This document shows, one piece after another, positions 26,389-35,045 of a DNA stretch of 64,000 nt. The notes under the pieces were generated by a model that saw nothing but the letters and a program-made list of their open reading frames with translations, did not search any database and had not been told where the DNA came from. The position numbers were made by a program, and so were the translations under genes. This DNA is from JBLHKS01 sp047620505. Lineage in GTDB: Bacteria > Verrucomicrobiota > Verrucomicrobiia > Verrucomicrobiales > DEV007. The DNA lies in the NCBI GenBank assembly GCA_047620505.1, contig JBLHKS010000013.1, forward strand, positions 4,012 through 68,011. The letters are read 5' to 3'. Position 1 is the first letter of the stretch. Every line of letters begins with the position of its first letter.

Positions 26389-28341
26389 TCACTCGGCGCT
26401 GAGGATGCTGAAGTCCGCAAAGGCGAGGTAGAGCGCGAGGACGAAGACGACGATCCCGATTCCGACTGGCTTGGCCCATTTCCACGGAGTGAGGTCGACA
26501 TCGCCGCTGTGTTCTTGAACCCATGGCTCGGAGCGCGGCGCGACCAGGCTCATCACGATCTGGAAAACCATGAGCGCACCGAATACGATGCCCATGAAGT
26601 GAAATTTGTGGACTGCGCCCGCCCATTCTGAAAAGGGAGGAACCCAGTAGCCGAGCGACAGCAGAACGCAGCCGGCGAGCAGCGAAATGTTAGCAGCTGC
26701 TGCGTTGGCGTGTTTGAAGAGGAACCCGGCGAGGACGACGGAAAAGATCGGGATGAAATACAGGGCGTTCATGTCCTGGAGGTAGCCGAAAATACTCTCC
26801 TGCCCATCGAGAAGCGGCGCGGTCGACATGGCGAGCACGGCTGCGATCGCACCAACGATTTTGCCGTTGATGATGACTTTTCGATCGTCCGTCGCGCCCT
26901 TCTTCACGAAATGCTGGTAGACGCCGAGGGAGAACAGCGTCGCGGTCGAGTTCAGCGCGGAGTTGAACGAACTCAGCACGGCACCGACCACGGCTGCGGC
27001 GAAAAATCCGGCGAGCAGAGCTCCGAAGAATCCGCCGGGCATCACTTTGCGAACGAGTTGTCCGTAGGCCTGGTTGCTGTTCCGGGCGAAGGCGTATTCC
27101 TCAGCTTTGGTGTCGGGCACGAAGATGAAGGAGGTCCCGCCGTTCTCGTCTTTCTGTTCAAGAATCGCGACGTCAGGTCCGAGTATTTTCTCAACCTGGA
27201 TCGTGCGTTTTTCATCGGTGATCGTCTGCCCGACTTTGCCTTGGGCCTGGTCAACTGCTCCGGTTCCGAGCAGCTTGGCGGCGTCTTTTCCGTGCAGAAT
27301 CACCGTTTTGGATTTGCCGTCTTCGGTCGCGGTTCCGATGAAAGCGATGTCCTCAGTCGTTATGTCCTTGATTGGCAGCTGCTGGGCGGATTCGCCTTCG
27401 CCAGATGTCATGTGGCCAAGAACGGAGAACGCCACGATGCCCGGGATGACGAGGATGAGCGGGGCGAGCACCTTGAAAACACCGGCGACGAGAACGCCCT
27501 TCTGGCCTTCCTTCAGACTGCTGGCACCGAACGTTCGCTGAATGATCTGCTGATTGGTCGTCCAGTAAAACAAGTTGAGGAGCAGGACGCCGGTGAAGAG
27601 AGTCGAAAACGGAACCGATGAATCGGAGCCGCCGACGGAGTTAAATTTCTCGGGGTGTTCCTGCTTGAGTTTGATCACGCCTTCGATCGCGCCGCCGTCA
27701 TGGCCGTAGCTCAGCGCGAAAACGGTGATCAGGATCCCGCCGAGCAACAGGCCGAATCCGTTGATCGTGTCCGAGACGGCGACCGTACGCAGCCCGCCGA
27801 AAATCGCGTAGATCGAGCCGATGATGCCGATGAACCAAATCGAGATCCAGAGCAGCGTCGTGTGGCTTTCGATGCCGGTCAGGGTCTTGAGGTCGAGGAT
27901 TTGCGTCAGGCCGGTCGCTCCTGTGTAAAGGATCATCGGTAGGAGGATGACGGCGTAGGCCAGGATGAAAATGAAGCTCGTGATTGCTCGAGTGAGCGGG
28001 TTGAAACGTTTTTCGAAGAACTCCGGAATCGTTGTGATCCCGCTGCGCAGGTACTTCGGCAGAAAGTAGAGCGCCATGATCACAAGCGAGGCACCCGCGA
28101 TGACTTCCCAGCACATCACGGCAATTCCATCGCTGAACGCGGCCCCGTTCAGCCCCACCAGCTGCTCAGTCGAAAGATTCGTCAAAAGCAGCGATCCGGC
28201 GATGAAGCCGCCTGTCAAAGTGCGGCCGGCGAGGAAATAACCGGTCGAGGTGCCGTGGTCATCTTTGCGAGTCAGAAACCAGGTGATGACGCCGACAAGC
28301 GCCGTGAAAAACAGAAACGTGACAATCGTGGCTATGGTCAT
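26389..28341 (-). CDS. SSS-family sodium/solute symporter with large loop insert
   Basis: 650 residues from the ATG at 28341 (MTIATIVTFLFF). About 13-14 hydrophobic helices and SSS signatures are visible: GYFLAGRTLTGGFIAGSLLL, SDTINGFGLLLGGI, TTNQQIIQR and AAVVGAVLSSFNSALNSTAT. Between helices near residues 312 and 430 lies an unusual hydrophilic insert of about 120 residues (EDGKSKTVILHGKDAAKLLG, IQVEKILGPDVAILEQ) that looks like a small beta-rich domain. Substrate unknown; sugar or sugar acid would fit the neighbourhood. A Fur-box-like palindrome sits about 80 bases upstream. A palindrome copy at 26692 encodes ANAAAAN and a half-match lies at 27375. Confidence 0.85.
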   Translation of the reverse strand: MTIATIVTFLFFTALVGVITWFLTRKDDHGTSTGYFLAGRTLTGGFIAGSLLLTNLSTEQLVGLNGAAFSDGIAVMCWEVIAGASLVIMALYFLPKYLRSGITTIPEFFEKRFNPLTRAITSFIFILAYAVILLPMILYTGATGLTQILDLKTLTGIESHTTLLWISIWFIGIIGSIYAIFGGLRTVAVSDTINGFGLLLGGILITVFALSYGHDGGAIEGVIKLKQEHPEKFNSVGGSDSSVPFSTLFTGVLLLNLFYWTTNQQIIQRTFGASSLKEGQKGVLVAGVFKVLAPLILVIPGIVAFSVLGHMTSGEGESAQQLPIKDITTEDIAFIGTATEDGKSKTVILHGKDAAKLLGTGAVDQAQGKVGQTITDEKRTIQVEKILGPDVAILEQKDENGGTSFIFVPDTKAEEYAFARNSNQAYGQLVRKVMPGGFFGALLAGFFAAAVVGAVLSSFNSALNSTATLFSLGVYQHFVKKGATDDRKVIINGKIVGAIAAVLAMSTAPLLDGQESIFGYLQDMNALYFIPIFSVVLAGFLFKHANAAAANISLLAGCVLLSLGYWVPPFSEWAGAVHKFHFMGIVFGALMVFQIVMSLVAPRSEPWVQEHSGDVDLTPWKWAKPVGIGIVVFVLALYLAFADFSILSAE

Positions 28342-28421
28342 GGGCGGCAATTCTGAACGAGGTTTTCGGGATTGTGAAGCGAATTTAAAAAGGCGAATTC
28401 GGCAATTCTGCAAAAAATCTA

Positions 28422-28440
28422 AATTATGATAATCATAATT
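28422..28440. promoter_or_regulatory. Fur-box-like operator
   Basis: AATTATGATAATCATAATT is a 19-bp inverted repeat (9-bp arms, one central base) matching the classic Fur consensus GATAATGATAATCATTATC at 15 of 19 positions, with the central ATGATAATCAT identical. It lies 81 bases upstream of the SSS symporter start, in an AT-rich gap between divergent genes, and could also act on the plus-strand promoter near 28552. Fur, Zur, Mur and PerR sites overlap in sequence, so the metal is uncertain. Confidence 0.6.
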
Positions 28441-28551
28441 GTTGATTTTATTTCTAGATCTGGCTACTCTCTCGCATTCCGAGAGATCGCCTTTCTCAAG
28501 AATTTGATCGGGCTTTCTACTCGGAAACCCTACAAAGCCATAAAAATCCTG

Positions 28552-28580
28552 TTAACGTCCGCTGCGAAAGATGTTATGAT
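28552..28580 (+). promoter_or_regulatory. Sigma-70-like promoter for the pseudokinase-Sel1 gene
   Basis: TTAACG (28552-28557), a 17-base spacer, then TATGAT (28575-28580) match the -35/-10 consensus at 4/6 and 5/6. Transcription would start near 28587 and give a leader of about 115 bases before the ATG at 28703. Confidence 0.45.
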
Positions 28581-28702
28581 CGCGGGTCTTAGAAGTCGGA
28601 ATTGTTTGTCACTCAGATAGTTATCCCCCCAATCCCTCCCGCCGGCTGATGCCTCCCGATTCTTTCCAGGATCGTTGAATCTGGCGGGTCCGTTCCCCCC
28701 TA

Positions 28703-31700
28703 ATGAAAAAAGTCGCCTCCTACTCGGTTTCACGCTCCGCGGATGGCTCGGAAGTCATTCTGAATGAGGGCGAGGACTCGAAAACCTTCCTCGCTTTTTC
28801 TGAAGAATTCTCCCGGTTCGTTGCGCTGAAACTTTACAGCTCTGACCATTTTCCAGACGCGAAGTCGCGTAAAATGGTCCAGGAATCAGCCGAGCAGCTC
28901 CGCTCGCGTTTTAGTTCGGGAATCGCCTTCCCACTCGAAGTGGGCGAAGAGGATAACCGCGTTTATCAAGCGAACGAAATTCTGCCTGGCCATTCGCTCA
29001 AAGACCTCGTCGAAAAACAGGGCCCGCTTGCGGCTTCAACCGCTTTTGAGCTGGCTAAAACGCTGCTTTCGACCGCTCGCAATGTTCTCGATTCTTACGA
29101 GCTTCAACCGGACCTTTCGCCGGAACAAATTTTCGTCTGGGGCACGGGCGGCAGCCATTGGAATCTCGGTTTCGCCGACTACGATCTCCGCCCGAAAGAG
29201 GGTGCCGCCGACGAACCTGGCGAGCTTCAATTGGTTCAGGATTTGAGCCTGCTTTTCTATTTTCTCGGTTCAGGCGATCTCCAGGCCTGGTTTTATCCAA
29301 TGTTGAACGCGAAGTTCACGGAGGAACAGAATCCAAAAATCGCTCCCGAGCTGCTCTATCTTTATCAGCGGCTTTTTGATGCGGACGCGAGCAAGCGGCC
29401 GTTTTCGCTGACCGACTTGACGCGTTTGCTGGAGTTCAGCGCGGAGAAAGTTTCCGGCAAACCGGAGCTGGGCGAGCTCGCTGTCGAGCGGAGTTTCCTC
29501 ACCTGGATGCCGCGCAACGGCAGCTTTCCAGAGCCGTTCGCGCCGAAGGAGCAGTCGACCGAATTTGCTCAGCCGTGCACATTCGAGGCGATCGACAAAG
29601 TGAAGGACACGACCTCGCTGGTCCACATTTTGCCGCCGGATTCGATGACGCTAAGCAAGTTCATCGATGACTATCGCCAGAGCATGCAGTTGGCTCAGGG
29701 CAAGGAGTCCAAGGCCTTCACGCAGGTCGAAAGCGTGACCTGCGATCCGAAATGCCGGGTCGTCGCCGAAAAGCAGGTCGCGGCGATTTCGGTCTCGACG
29801 CTGCTGGAGCGGAAGTCCGATTTTAAGCGCGAGGAGTCGCTCCTGCTCTTGCACAAGATCGATCGTTGCCTTCAGGACGTTCAGGACGAGGGCTTCACGG
29901 CTCCATCGCTTCAGCTAAACGATATTTATATCAAACCACAGGGCGCGAAATCGCGGCGCGGCGTCCTGGCGCAGAAGAAATTCGGTTGGCTCAGCGAAGC
30001 GGAAAAATACCAGATTTTCCTGCGGCCGTTCCATTCGAATCTCTTTTACGGCGAGACGCCGAATTTTTCTGCCTTGAATGGTCAGACTGGAAAATTCGGC
30101 CGGACGCCGGCGATCACGAATCTTTTCCGACCTGAATACTCGTTCGTTACGCTGTCTTACACCTTGATGTCGGCGGCGATGGAATCCGAGGCGAAGCCGA
30201 TGCCGAACGCGATGGCTGAGGCGTTTCGAAAGGCGTTTGCGACGAAGCAGAACGACAACGCGAAGGAGCGGGAGCGCCTGCTCGACAAGTTGCGTCGCAC
30301 GATGGAAGGCAAGGCTCTCGAGCTTGATCCGGAACCGGTAAAATCGAAGGCTGCGCCGGCTTCGGTCGCGGTCCCGAAAATTGCCTCGGACCCAGCAGCT
30401 GCTGGGGGTAAAAAGACCGCTCTCGCTTCGGTTCCCGCAAAATCAAAATCAAAATCTAAGCCGGCTCCGGCGAGACCTGCCAAGGCCAAACCGGACATGG
30501 TTTCGCTAACGCCCAAGCGAACCGTCATTTCGCGACCGCCAAAGCCGCGAAAGCAGATGAGCAAGGGCCTCGTCACTTTCGCTGGAGCAGCCGCGTTGGT
30601 CGGCCTGGGTGCAGCTGCATTCTTTTTGATGCCGAGGGAAAAAACCGGCACGGAAACTCCGAAGGTTACGGTTAACGAGACGAGTCCGAGACCAGACGGT
30701 CCGGAAGAGATCGTGATGGTCGGAATTGAGCCAGCTCCGAAACCAGGCCCGCTCACCGCTGAAGTTCCGATTCCCACTCCGGCTCCGATTCCCGATCCAG
30801 GCCCGGTGGTCGTCGCCGTCCTTCCGCCAACTCCGGATCCCACGCCGCCCGTCACTCCGCCGACCCCGGATCCCACGCCGCCCGTCCTTCCGCCGACCCC
30901 GGATCCAACGCCACCCGTCACCCCGCCGACTCCAGATCCCACGCCTCCTGTGGTTGCGGTTGTGATTCCGCCCGATGATCCGCCAACTCCAGATCCAGGA
31001 CCAAACCCGGCTGTTGTCGTCAGTCCGAGCGGAATCGGCGATCCGACTCCAGATCCCGTCGTTGCCGTTGTTGAAACGCCTGAAGCTGTGCCGCCTACCA
31101 CGCCTCCAGCGCCCGTTCCAGGAGCCGAAGTCGATCTCAACCCGACGCCTCCAGGTCCCAGCATGCCCGCTACGCTAAATCCAGTTGGACCCGGGCCTGC
31201 AGTGAATCCGGGCACAGTCGCCGCGGTGAATCCGGGCACCGTCGGACCGACCACCCCAACTCCGCCGCCTGCAGCTGTTCCTGTAGCCCCCGCCGGGCCG
31301 ACTCCCGAGGAAATCCGGGCTGAAGCCGCGAAGAAAGAGGCGGAAATGCGGGCTGAAATCGCAAAGAAAAAGGAGGAAATGCAGAAAACGATCGGTGGGA
31401 TTCGAACTCATCGTGAAGCTGGCGAAATCGGAAAAGCTTCCCAGCAGCTGCTGGACGCGATGGAATCCTACACCGATGAGCCGGGCGTTTCCGCTGAGCT
31501 CGACGCGATGATCCTCGCGATCCGCGAACGCGATGAGGAGATTGCCGGAGCGGCTCGTGACCAGGTCGACGAACTCGTTCAGATCGCCGCGCTCGAAAAA
31601 CATCGCGGTGCCGTGAGCCTGCTCGCCAGCCGGGCCGATCGAAATGACAGCCCAACTTCGGTTGCCTGGAATCAGCGCGCTGCTGAGCTTGGCGATCCAG

Positions 31701-32359
31701 ACGCGATGGCGCGACTCGGGATTTATTATTCGATCGGCAAACACGTTGAACCCGACGGATCAGAAGCCTTCAAGTGGTTCGACGAAGCTGCGGGCCAGGG
31801 ACAGGTCGAGGCGCTTTATTACCTCGGCGAATGCTATTATTTCGGCAAAGGCGTCGAGGCCGATCCGCAGAAAGCGGCCAATCTTCTTCGGCGAGCCCAT
31901 GAAAGTGGGGAAGGCCGCGCGACGGGCATGCTCGCCAATCTTTATTCGATGGGCCACGGAGTTGATCAGAATGCGGAGACCGCGCTCGGCCTCTACGAAG
32001 AAGCGATTTCGCGCGGAGAAATCGGCGCTTACGGAAATCTCGGCGTTCTCTACATGCAGGGTCGCGGGGTCGAAAGGAATCCGACTAAGGCGTTCAGCCT
32101 CTTTAAGAAGGGCGCTGAAGGTGGCGAGATCAACGCGATGACATTTTTCGCGCTCTGCTACCAGGAAGGGCTTGGCGCTGAGAAAAACATGAAAACGGCC
32201 GCGAGTTGGTACGTAAAAGCCGCCCGAGCCGGCCACCCCAAAGCGATCGCGTGGTGCGAGGCCAATATTGTCGATTTTGACCTGGAAGCCGAAGACGCAG
32301 ACGAAGCGGATGAGGCTGAAGAGACCGAGTCCGTCAAGGGCGATGCGGATCCGGAATGA
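28703..32359 (+). CDS. Membrane protein with two pseudokinase-like domains, Pro-rich linker and Sel1 repeats
   Basis: 1218 residues. The first 250 residues and about 310-545 look like degenerate protein-kinase folds (VALKLYSSDHFP as a VAIK-like strand, LSPEQIFVW at the catalytic-loop position), with HRD and DFG missing, so catalysis is unlikely. A transmembrane helix lies at about 622-643 (LVGLGAAAFFLM). A Pro/Thr-rich stalk includes four copies of PPTPDPTPPV. A charged coiled coil follows (about 870-920), then five or so Sel1-like repeats (YYLGECYYFGKGVEADPQKA, YGNLGVLYMQGRGVERNP) up to an acidic tail. The second pseudokinase shares text with the protein at 40695-42632 (VHILPPDS/LHILPPPS; LQLNDIYI/LHPADVFL). 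It is probably a cytoplasmic-sensing, surface-binding envelope scaffold. Palindrome copies are at 30394 (16-bp form) and 31443. Confidence 0.65.
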   Translation: MKKVASYSVSRSADGSEVILNEGEDSKTFLAFSEEFSRFVALKLYSSDHFPDAKSRKMVQESAEQLRSRFSSGIAFPLEVGEEDNRVYQANEILPGHSLKDLVEKQGPLAASTAFELAKTLLSTARNVLDSYELQPDLSPEQIFVWGTGGSHWNLGFADYDLRPKEGAADEPGELQLVQDLSLLFYFLGSGDLQAWFYPMLNAKFTEEQNPKIAPELLYLYQRLFDADASKRPFSLTDLTRLLEFSAEKVSGKPELGELAVERSFLTWMPRNGSFPEPFAPKEQSTEFAQPCTFEAIDKVKDTTSLVHILPPDSMTLSKFIDDYRQSMQLAQGKESKAFTQVESVTCDPKCRVVAEKQVAAISVSTLLERKSDFKREESLLLLHKIDRCLQDVQDEGFTAPSLQLNDIYIKPQGAKSRRGVLAQKKFGWLSEAEKYQIFLRPFHSNLFYGETPNFSALNGQTGKFGRTPAITNLFRPEYSFVTLSYTLMSAAMESEAKPMPNAMAEAFRKAFATKQNDNAKERERLLDKLRRTMEGKALELDPEPVKSKAAPASVAVPKIASDPAAAGGKKTALASVPAKSKSKSKPAPARPAKAKPDMVSLTPKRTVISRPPKPRKQMSKGLVTFAGAAALVGLGAAAFFLMPREKTGTETPKVTVNETSPRPDGPEEIVMVGIEPAPKPGPLTAEVPIPTPAPIPDPGPVVVAVLPPTPDPTPPVTPPTPDPTPPVLPPTPDPTPPVTPPTPDPTPPVVAVVIPPDDPPTPDPGPNPAVVVSPSGIGDPTPDPVVAVVETPEAVPPTTPPAPVPGAEVDLNPTPPGPSMPATLNPVGPGPAVNPGTVAAVNPGTVGPTTPTPPPAAVPVAPAGPTPEEIRAEAAKKEAEMRAEIAKKKEEMQKTIGGIRTHREAGEIGKASQQLLDAMESYTDEPGVSAELDAMILAIRERDEEIAGAARDQVDELVQIAALEKHRGAVSLLASRADRNDSPTSVAWNQRAAELGDPDAMARLGIYYSIGKHVEPDGSEAFKWFDEAAGQGQVEALYYLGECYYFGKGVEADPQKAANLLRRAHESGEGRATGMLANLYSMGHGVDQNAETALGLYEEAISRGEIGAYGNLGVLYMQGRGVERNPTKAFSLFKKGAEGGEINAMTFFALCYQEGLGAEKNMKTAASWYVKAARAGHPKAIAWCEANIVDFDLEAEDADEADEAEETESVKGDADPE
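30391..30406. repeat. 16-bp form of the dispersed palindrome
   Basis: CCCAGCAGCTGCTGGG is a perfect 16-bp palindrome inside the pseudokinase-Sel1 gene (DPAAAGG). The same 16-mer recurs at 49894-49909. Confidence 0.9.
30824..30955 (+). repeat. Four tandem 33-bp repeats encoding PPTPDPTPPV units
   Basis: Four in-frame 33-bp units encode PPTPDPTPPV followed by T, L, T and V. Third-position differences between units show they are not a very recent expansion. They form part of the extracytoplasmic Pro-rich stalk after the transmembrane helix. Confidence 0.8.
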
Positions 32360-32469
32360 GAAAAACTCGAATGATTCGTTTTAGTGCGTTGCATTTCCGC
32401 GATTTTTTCGCAAATATCACAACTCCCCTTTCCCTTTAAACTGGAAACCCTCAAAGAAATACATTTTTC

Positions 32470-33048
32470 ATGAAAACTGGAATTATCACACGAATGTTGG
32501 CCCTGCTGCTTTGCGGCCTTCTCCTCAGCAGCTGCTCGTACTGGAATCGCATGGGAATGAGCTCGAAGGTCGCGATTCTTTCCGTAGCCAGCGCCGGCGG
32601 CATGGTTGGCGGGCCGGCTAGTCTCGGCGGAGTCGCGAGTGGGCTGATCGCGGGCGGAGTCGCCTCAGCGCAGATCGTTTCGACCAACAAAGCGACCACC
32701 GCGCAGAAAACCACCGCGTTGCGCGTCGCTCGGATGGCCGATAGCCGGATGGATCCGAGCACCCGTAAAAAACTTCTCGCCAGCGACAAAGCCTACATTG
32801 CTGTCCGGACCAGCCGCAATTCCAGCAGCAACGCTGGCCGCGCTTCGGTCATGGTTTACGACATGAAAAAGGACACGCTGGTCACGGACGTTCTTGAGGT
32901 GAAAACCGAGCCGAAGGAAGGCGATTTCGTGAAATTCGATAATTTCTTCACGCAGTACGTCGGCGATGGCGTCGCTCCTGCCCCGGCTCCGGTCCAGGAC
33001 AAAGATGAGGACGACGGCGATGCCGAAACGGTCCCCGGCAACGAATAG
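32470..33048 (+). CDS. Small glycine-rich lipoprotein
   Basis: 192 residues with a type II signal: the lipobox LLSSC puts the lipidated Cys at residue 22. Residues about 32-65 are Gly/Ala-rich and resemble a glycine zipper (ASAGGMVGGPASLGGVASGL). The following region (RASVMVYDMKKDTLVTDVLE) is probably globular, and the C-terminus is acidic (DKDEDDGDAE). I do not recognise the family. The palindrome at 32527 lies exactly in the lipobox codons (SSC). It follows the pseudokinase-Sel1 gene by 110 bases on the same strand and may be co-expressed. Confidence 0.7.
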   Translation: MKTGIITRMLALLLCGLLLSSCSYWNRMGMSSKVAILSVASAGGMVGGPASLGGVASGLIAGGVASAQIVSTNKATTAQKTTALRVARMADSRMDPSTRKKLLASDKAYIAVRTSRNSSSNAGRASVMVYDMKKDTLVTDVLEVKTEPKEGDFVKFDNFFTQYVGDGVAPAPAPVQDKDEDDGDAETVPGNE

Positions 33049-33209
33049 TTGATCGAAATTTTGCGGACTGCGCGATCGCCAGAGCGGCGTCGCGCGGATC
33101 CAGCGCCCTGAAATAGCGGGCGCGCTCGGTCTCTGCCGGAATCAGGCAGTCGGATCGAGTTTTCAGATGAAAGCGTCGAAACGGCGGGTTACGGATCGGT
33201 TCCGCCCGC

Positions 33210-33962
33210 TTGCTTTCACTCCTCGACATCACCCTGACTGAGCTCATGCTCGCGCTGACCGGCGCGTTCATCATGGGCTTCGCCAAAACCGGATTGCCGG
33301 GCCTCGCGTTGATCAACGTGATCATCATGGCGCAGCTCTTCGGGGCCAAAGAATCGATCGGGATCGTTTTGCCTTTGCTGGTTTTTTGCGATTTCGTGAT
33401 TTACCCGATTTACCACAAATACGCCTCGTGGAAGAAAGTCTGGCCGCTCCTGCCGCCCACAATAATCGGCGTGATTCTGGGATCGTGGATTCTTGAGTCG
33501 GTTCCGGATGAAACGATGAAAAGCATCATCGGCTGGACGATTGCCGGGATGGTTGTGCTTCAAGTCATCCAGGCGCGCAGCCAGCAGCTGCTGGCGAAAT
33601 TGCCGAACTCGATGGGCTTTTTGATCGGGGCCGGTCTGACCATTGGCGTCTCAACAACCATGGCCAACGCAGCTGGGCCAGCCTTCTCGATCTGGGCGCT
33701 GATTCGGCGGCTTTCCAAAGAGGATTTTCTGGGAATCGGCGCTCGCTACTTCCTTTTCGTGAATCTGTTGAAGCTGCCATTTTTCAAACACGCCGAAGTC
33801 GTCAGCCAACGCACGCTGCTGATCGACCTCGCGCTTTTGCCGGCCGTGATTCTCGGCATCCTCATCGGACGCCAGGTGATCAAGCGGCTTCCACAGAAAT
33901 CCTTCGAGTGGGTTCTTTTCGCGCTTTGTCTGGCAGGCGCGCTCTGGCTGATCCTGGGCTGA
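33210..33962 (+). CDS. TauE/SafE (DUF81) family permease
   Basis: 250 residues with about eight hydrophobic helices. The first repeat has the family signature FIMGFAKTGLPGLALINV, and the second repeat has LIGAGLTIGVSTTMANAAGP. These permeases export sulfite or organosulfonates, or move other anions. The TTG at 33210 is the first usable start, with ATG at 33246 as an alternative that would shorten the first helix. A palindrome copy at 33583 encodes SQQLLAKL. A sulfite-export role would fit a genome that desulfates polysaccharides, but that is inference. Confidence 0.8.
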   Translation: MLSLLDITLTELMLALTGAFIMGFAKTGLPGLALINVIIMAQLFGAKESIGIVLPLLVFCDFVIYPIYHKYASWKKVWPLLPPTIIGVILGSWILESVPDETMKSIIGWTIAGMVVLQVIQARSQQLLAKLPNSMGFLIGAGLTIGVSTTMANAAGPAFSIWALIRRLSKEDFLGIGARYFLFVNLLKLPFFKHAEVVSQRTLLIDLALLPAVILGILIGRQVIKRLPQKSFEWVLFALCLAGALWLILG

Positions 33963-33971
33963 AGCGGCGGC

Positions 33972-34961
33972 TCAATCGATAACGGTTTCGCCTCGACTCC
34001 GCCGGAGCAGCTGCTCTTCGATCCACGGGTAAGTTCGCTCCAATCCGCTTTTCAAATCGATCGCCGGCTCCCAACCGAGAGTCTCCTTGATCAGCGTGTT
34101 GTCGCTGTTTCGACCACGGACGCCCTGAGGAGCATCGAGGTTGTACTTTCGGTCGACTTTGACACCCACGATTCCTTCGATGATGTCCAACAGCTGGTTG
34201 ATCGTGACCAGTTCGCTGCGACCGAGGTTGATCGGCTCCGCGAAGTCGCTAGCCATCAATTTTTCGAGCCCGGTCAGGCAATCGTCGATGTACATGAACG
34301 ATCGAGACTGCTCGCCGTCGCCCCAGATCTCAAGTTCAAGGTTCCCCGTTTGCTTCGCGAGGGCGATTTTCCGGCACAACGCCGCTGGAGCCTTCTCGCG
34401 GCCACCGTCCCACGTGCCATTCGGCCCGTAGACGTTGTGAAAGCGGACGATCCTTACTTGCAGCCCGAAATCTTCGTAGAAATGCGTGCAGAGTCGCTCG
34501 CTGAAAAGTTTCTCCCAGCCGTAACCGTTTTCCGGCATCGCCGGGTAGGCGTCGGGCTCTTTCAAGCTGACATTCGCGGCTACGGTCTGGTGTTCCTCGG
34601 CATAAACGCAGGCACTTGATGAATAGAGAAACTTCTTCGCGCCGACCTCTTTCGCCGCCATCAAAAGGTGCGTGTTGATCAAAACACTAAGCATGCAGAG
34701 CGCTCGATTGTTCGCGATGAAGCCCATCCCGCCCATGTTGCAGGCGAGATTGTAAATCGTATCGCAGCCTTTCGCCGCTTCTAAACAGGCCGTCTTCTCT
34801 TCCAGATTCGAGCAGATATTCGTCGCTTGGTCGAATTTCTGATACCACTGATCGAACGGTTTTACATCCGCGACCACGACCTCGTGCCCCTCTGCCAGAA
34901 GCTTTCCCGCGAGGTGCCCTCCAATAAATCCGCCACCGCCGGCGATCAGTATTTTGCTCAT
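33972..34961 (-). CDS. GDP-mannose 3,5-epimerase-like extended SDR enzyme
   Basis: 329 residues. The Rossmann motif is KILIAGGGGFIGGHLAGKL. The plant GME signatures are strongly kept: NMGGMGFIANNRA, YSSSACVYAE, YGWEKLFSERLC (catalytic YxxxK), RFHNVYGPNGTWDGGREKAP, WGDGEQSRSFMYIDDC and PQGVRGRNSDNTLIKETLGW. GME turns GDP-mannose into GDP-L-galactose and GDP-gulose; in bacteria such enzymes supply surface-polysaccharide sugars. It is convergent with the TauE gene (9 bases apart). A palindrome copy at 34006 encodes EEQLLRR. Confidence 0.85.
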   Translation of the reverse strand: MSKILIAGGGGFIGGHLAGKLLAEGHEVVVADVKPFDQWYQKFDQATNICSNLEEKTACLEAAKGCDTIYNLACNMGGMGFIANNRALCMLSVLINTHLLMAAKEVGAKKFLYSSSACVYAEEHQTVAANVSLKEPDAYPAMPENGYGWEKLFSERLCTHFYEDFGLQVRIVRFHNVYGPNGTWDGGREKAPAALCRKIALAKQTGNLELEIWGDGEQSRSFMYIDDCLTGLEKLMASDFAEPINLGRSELVTINQLLDIIEGIVGVKVDRKYNLDAPQGVRGRNSDNTLIKETLGWEPAIDLKSGLERTYPWIEEQLLRRSRGETVID

Positions 34962-35045
34962 TGGAGCAAGCTAGCGGGCCTCACGCAGGGCTCAAGTCAG
35001 GATTTCCCTGGAGTTGCGTGAGGGCCGCTGGAGATGACTGATTTT

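Noticed and set aside
30824..30955. Short regular repeats considered as CRISPR
   Set aside because: The four units are contiguous and in frame with a Pro-rich protein stalk, with no spacers.
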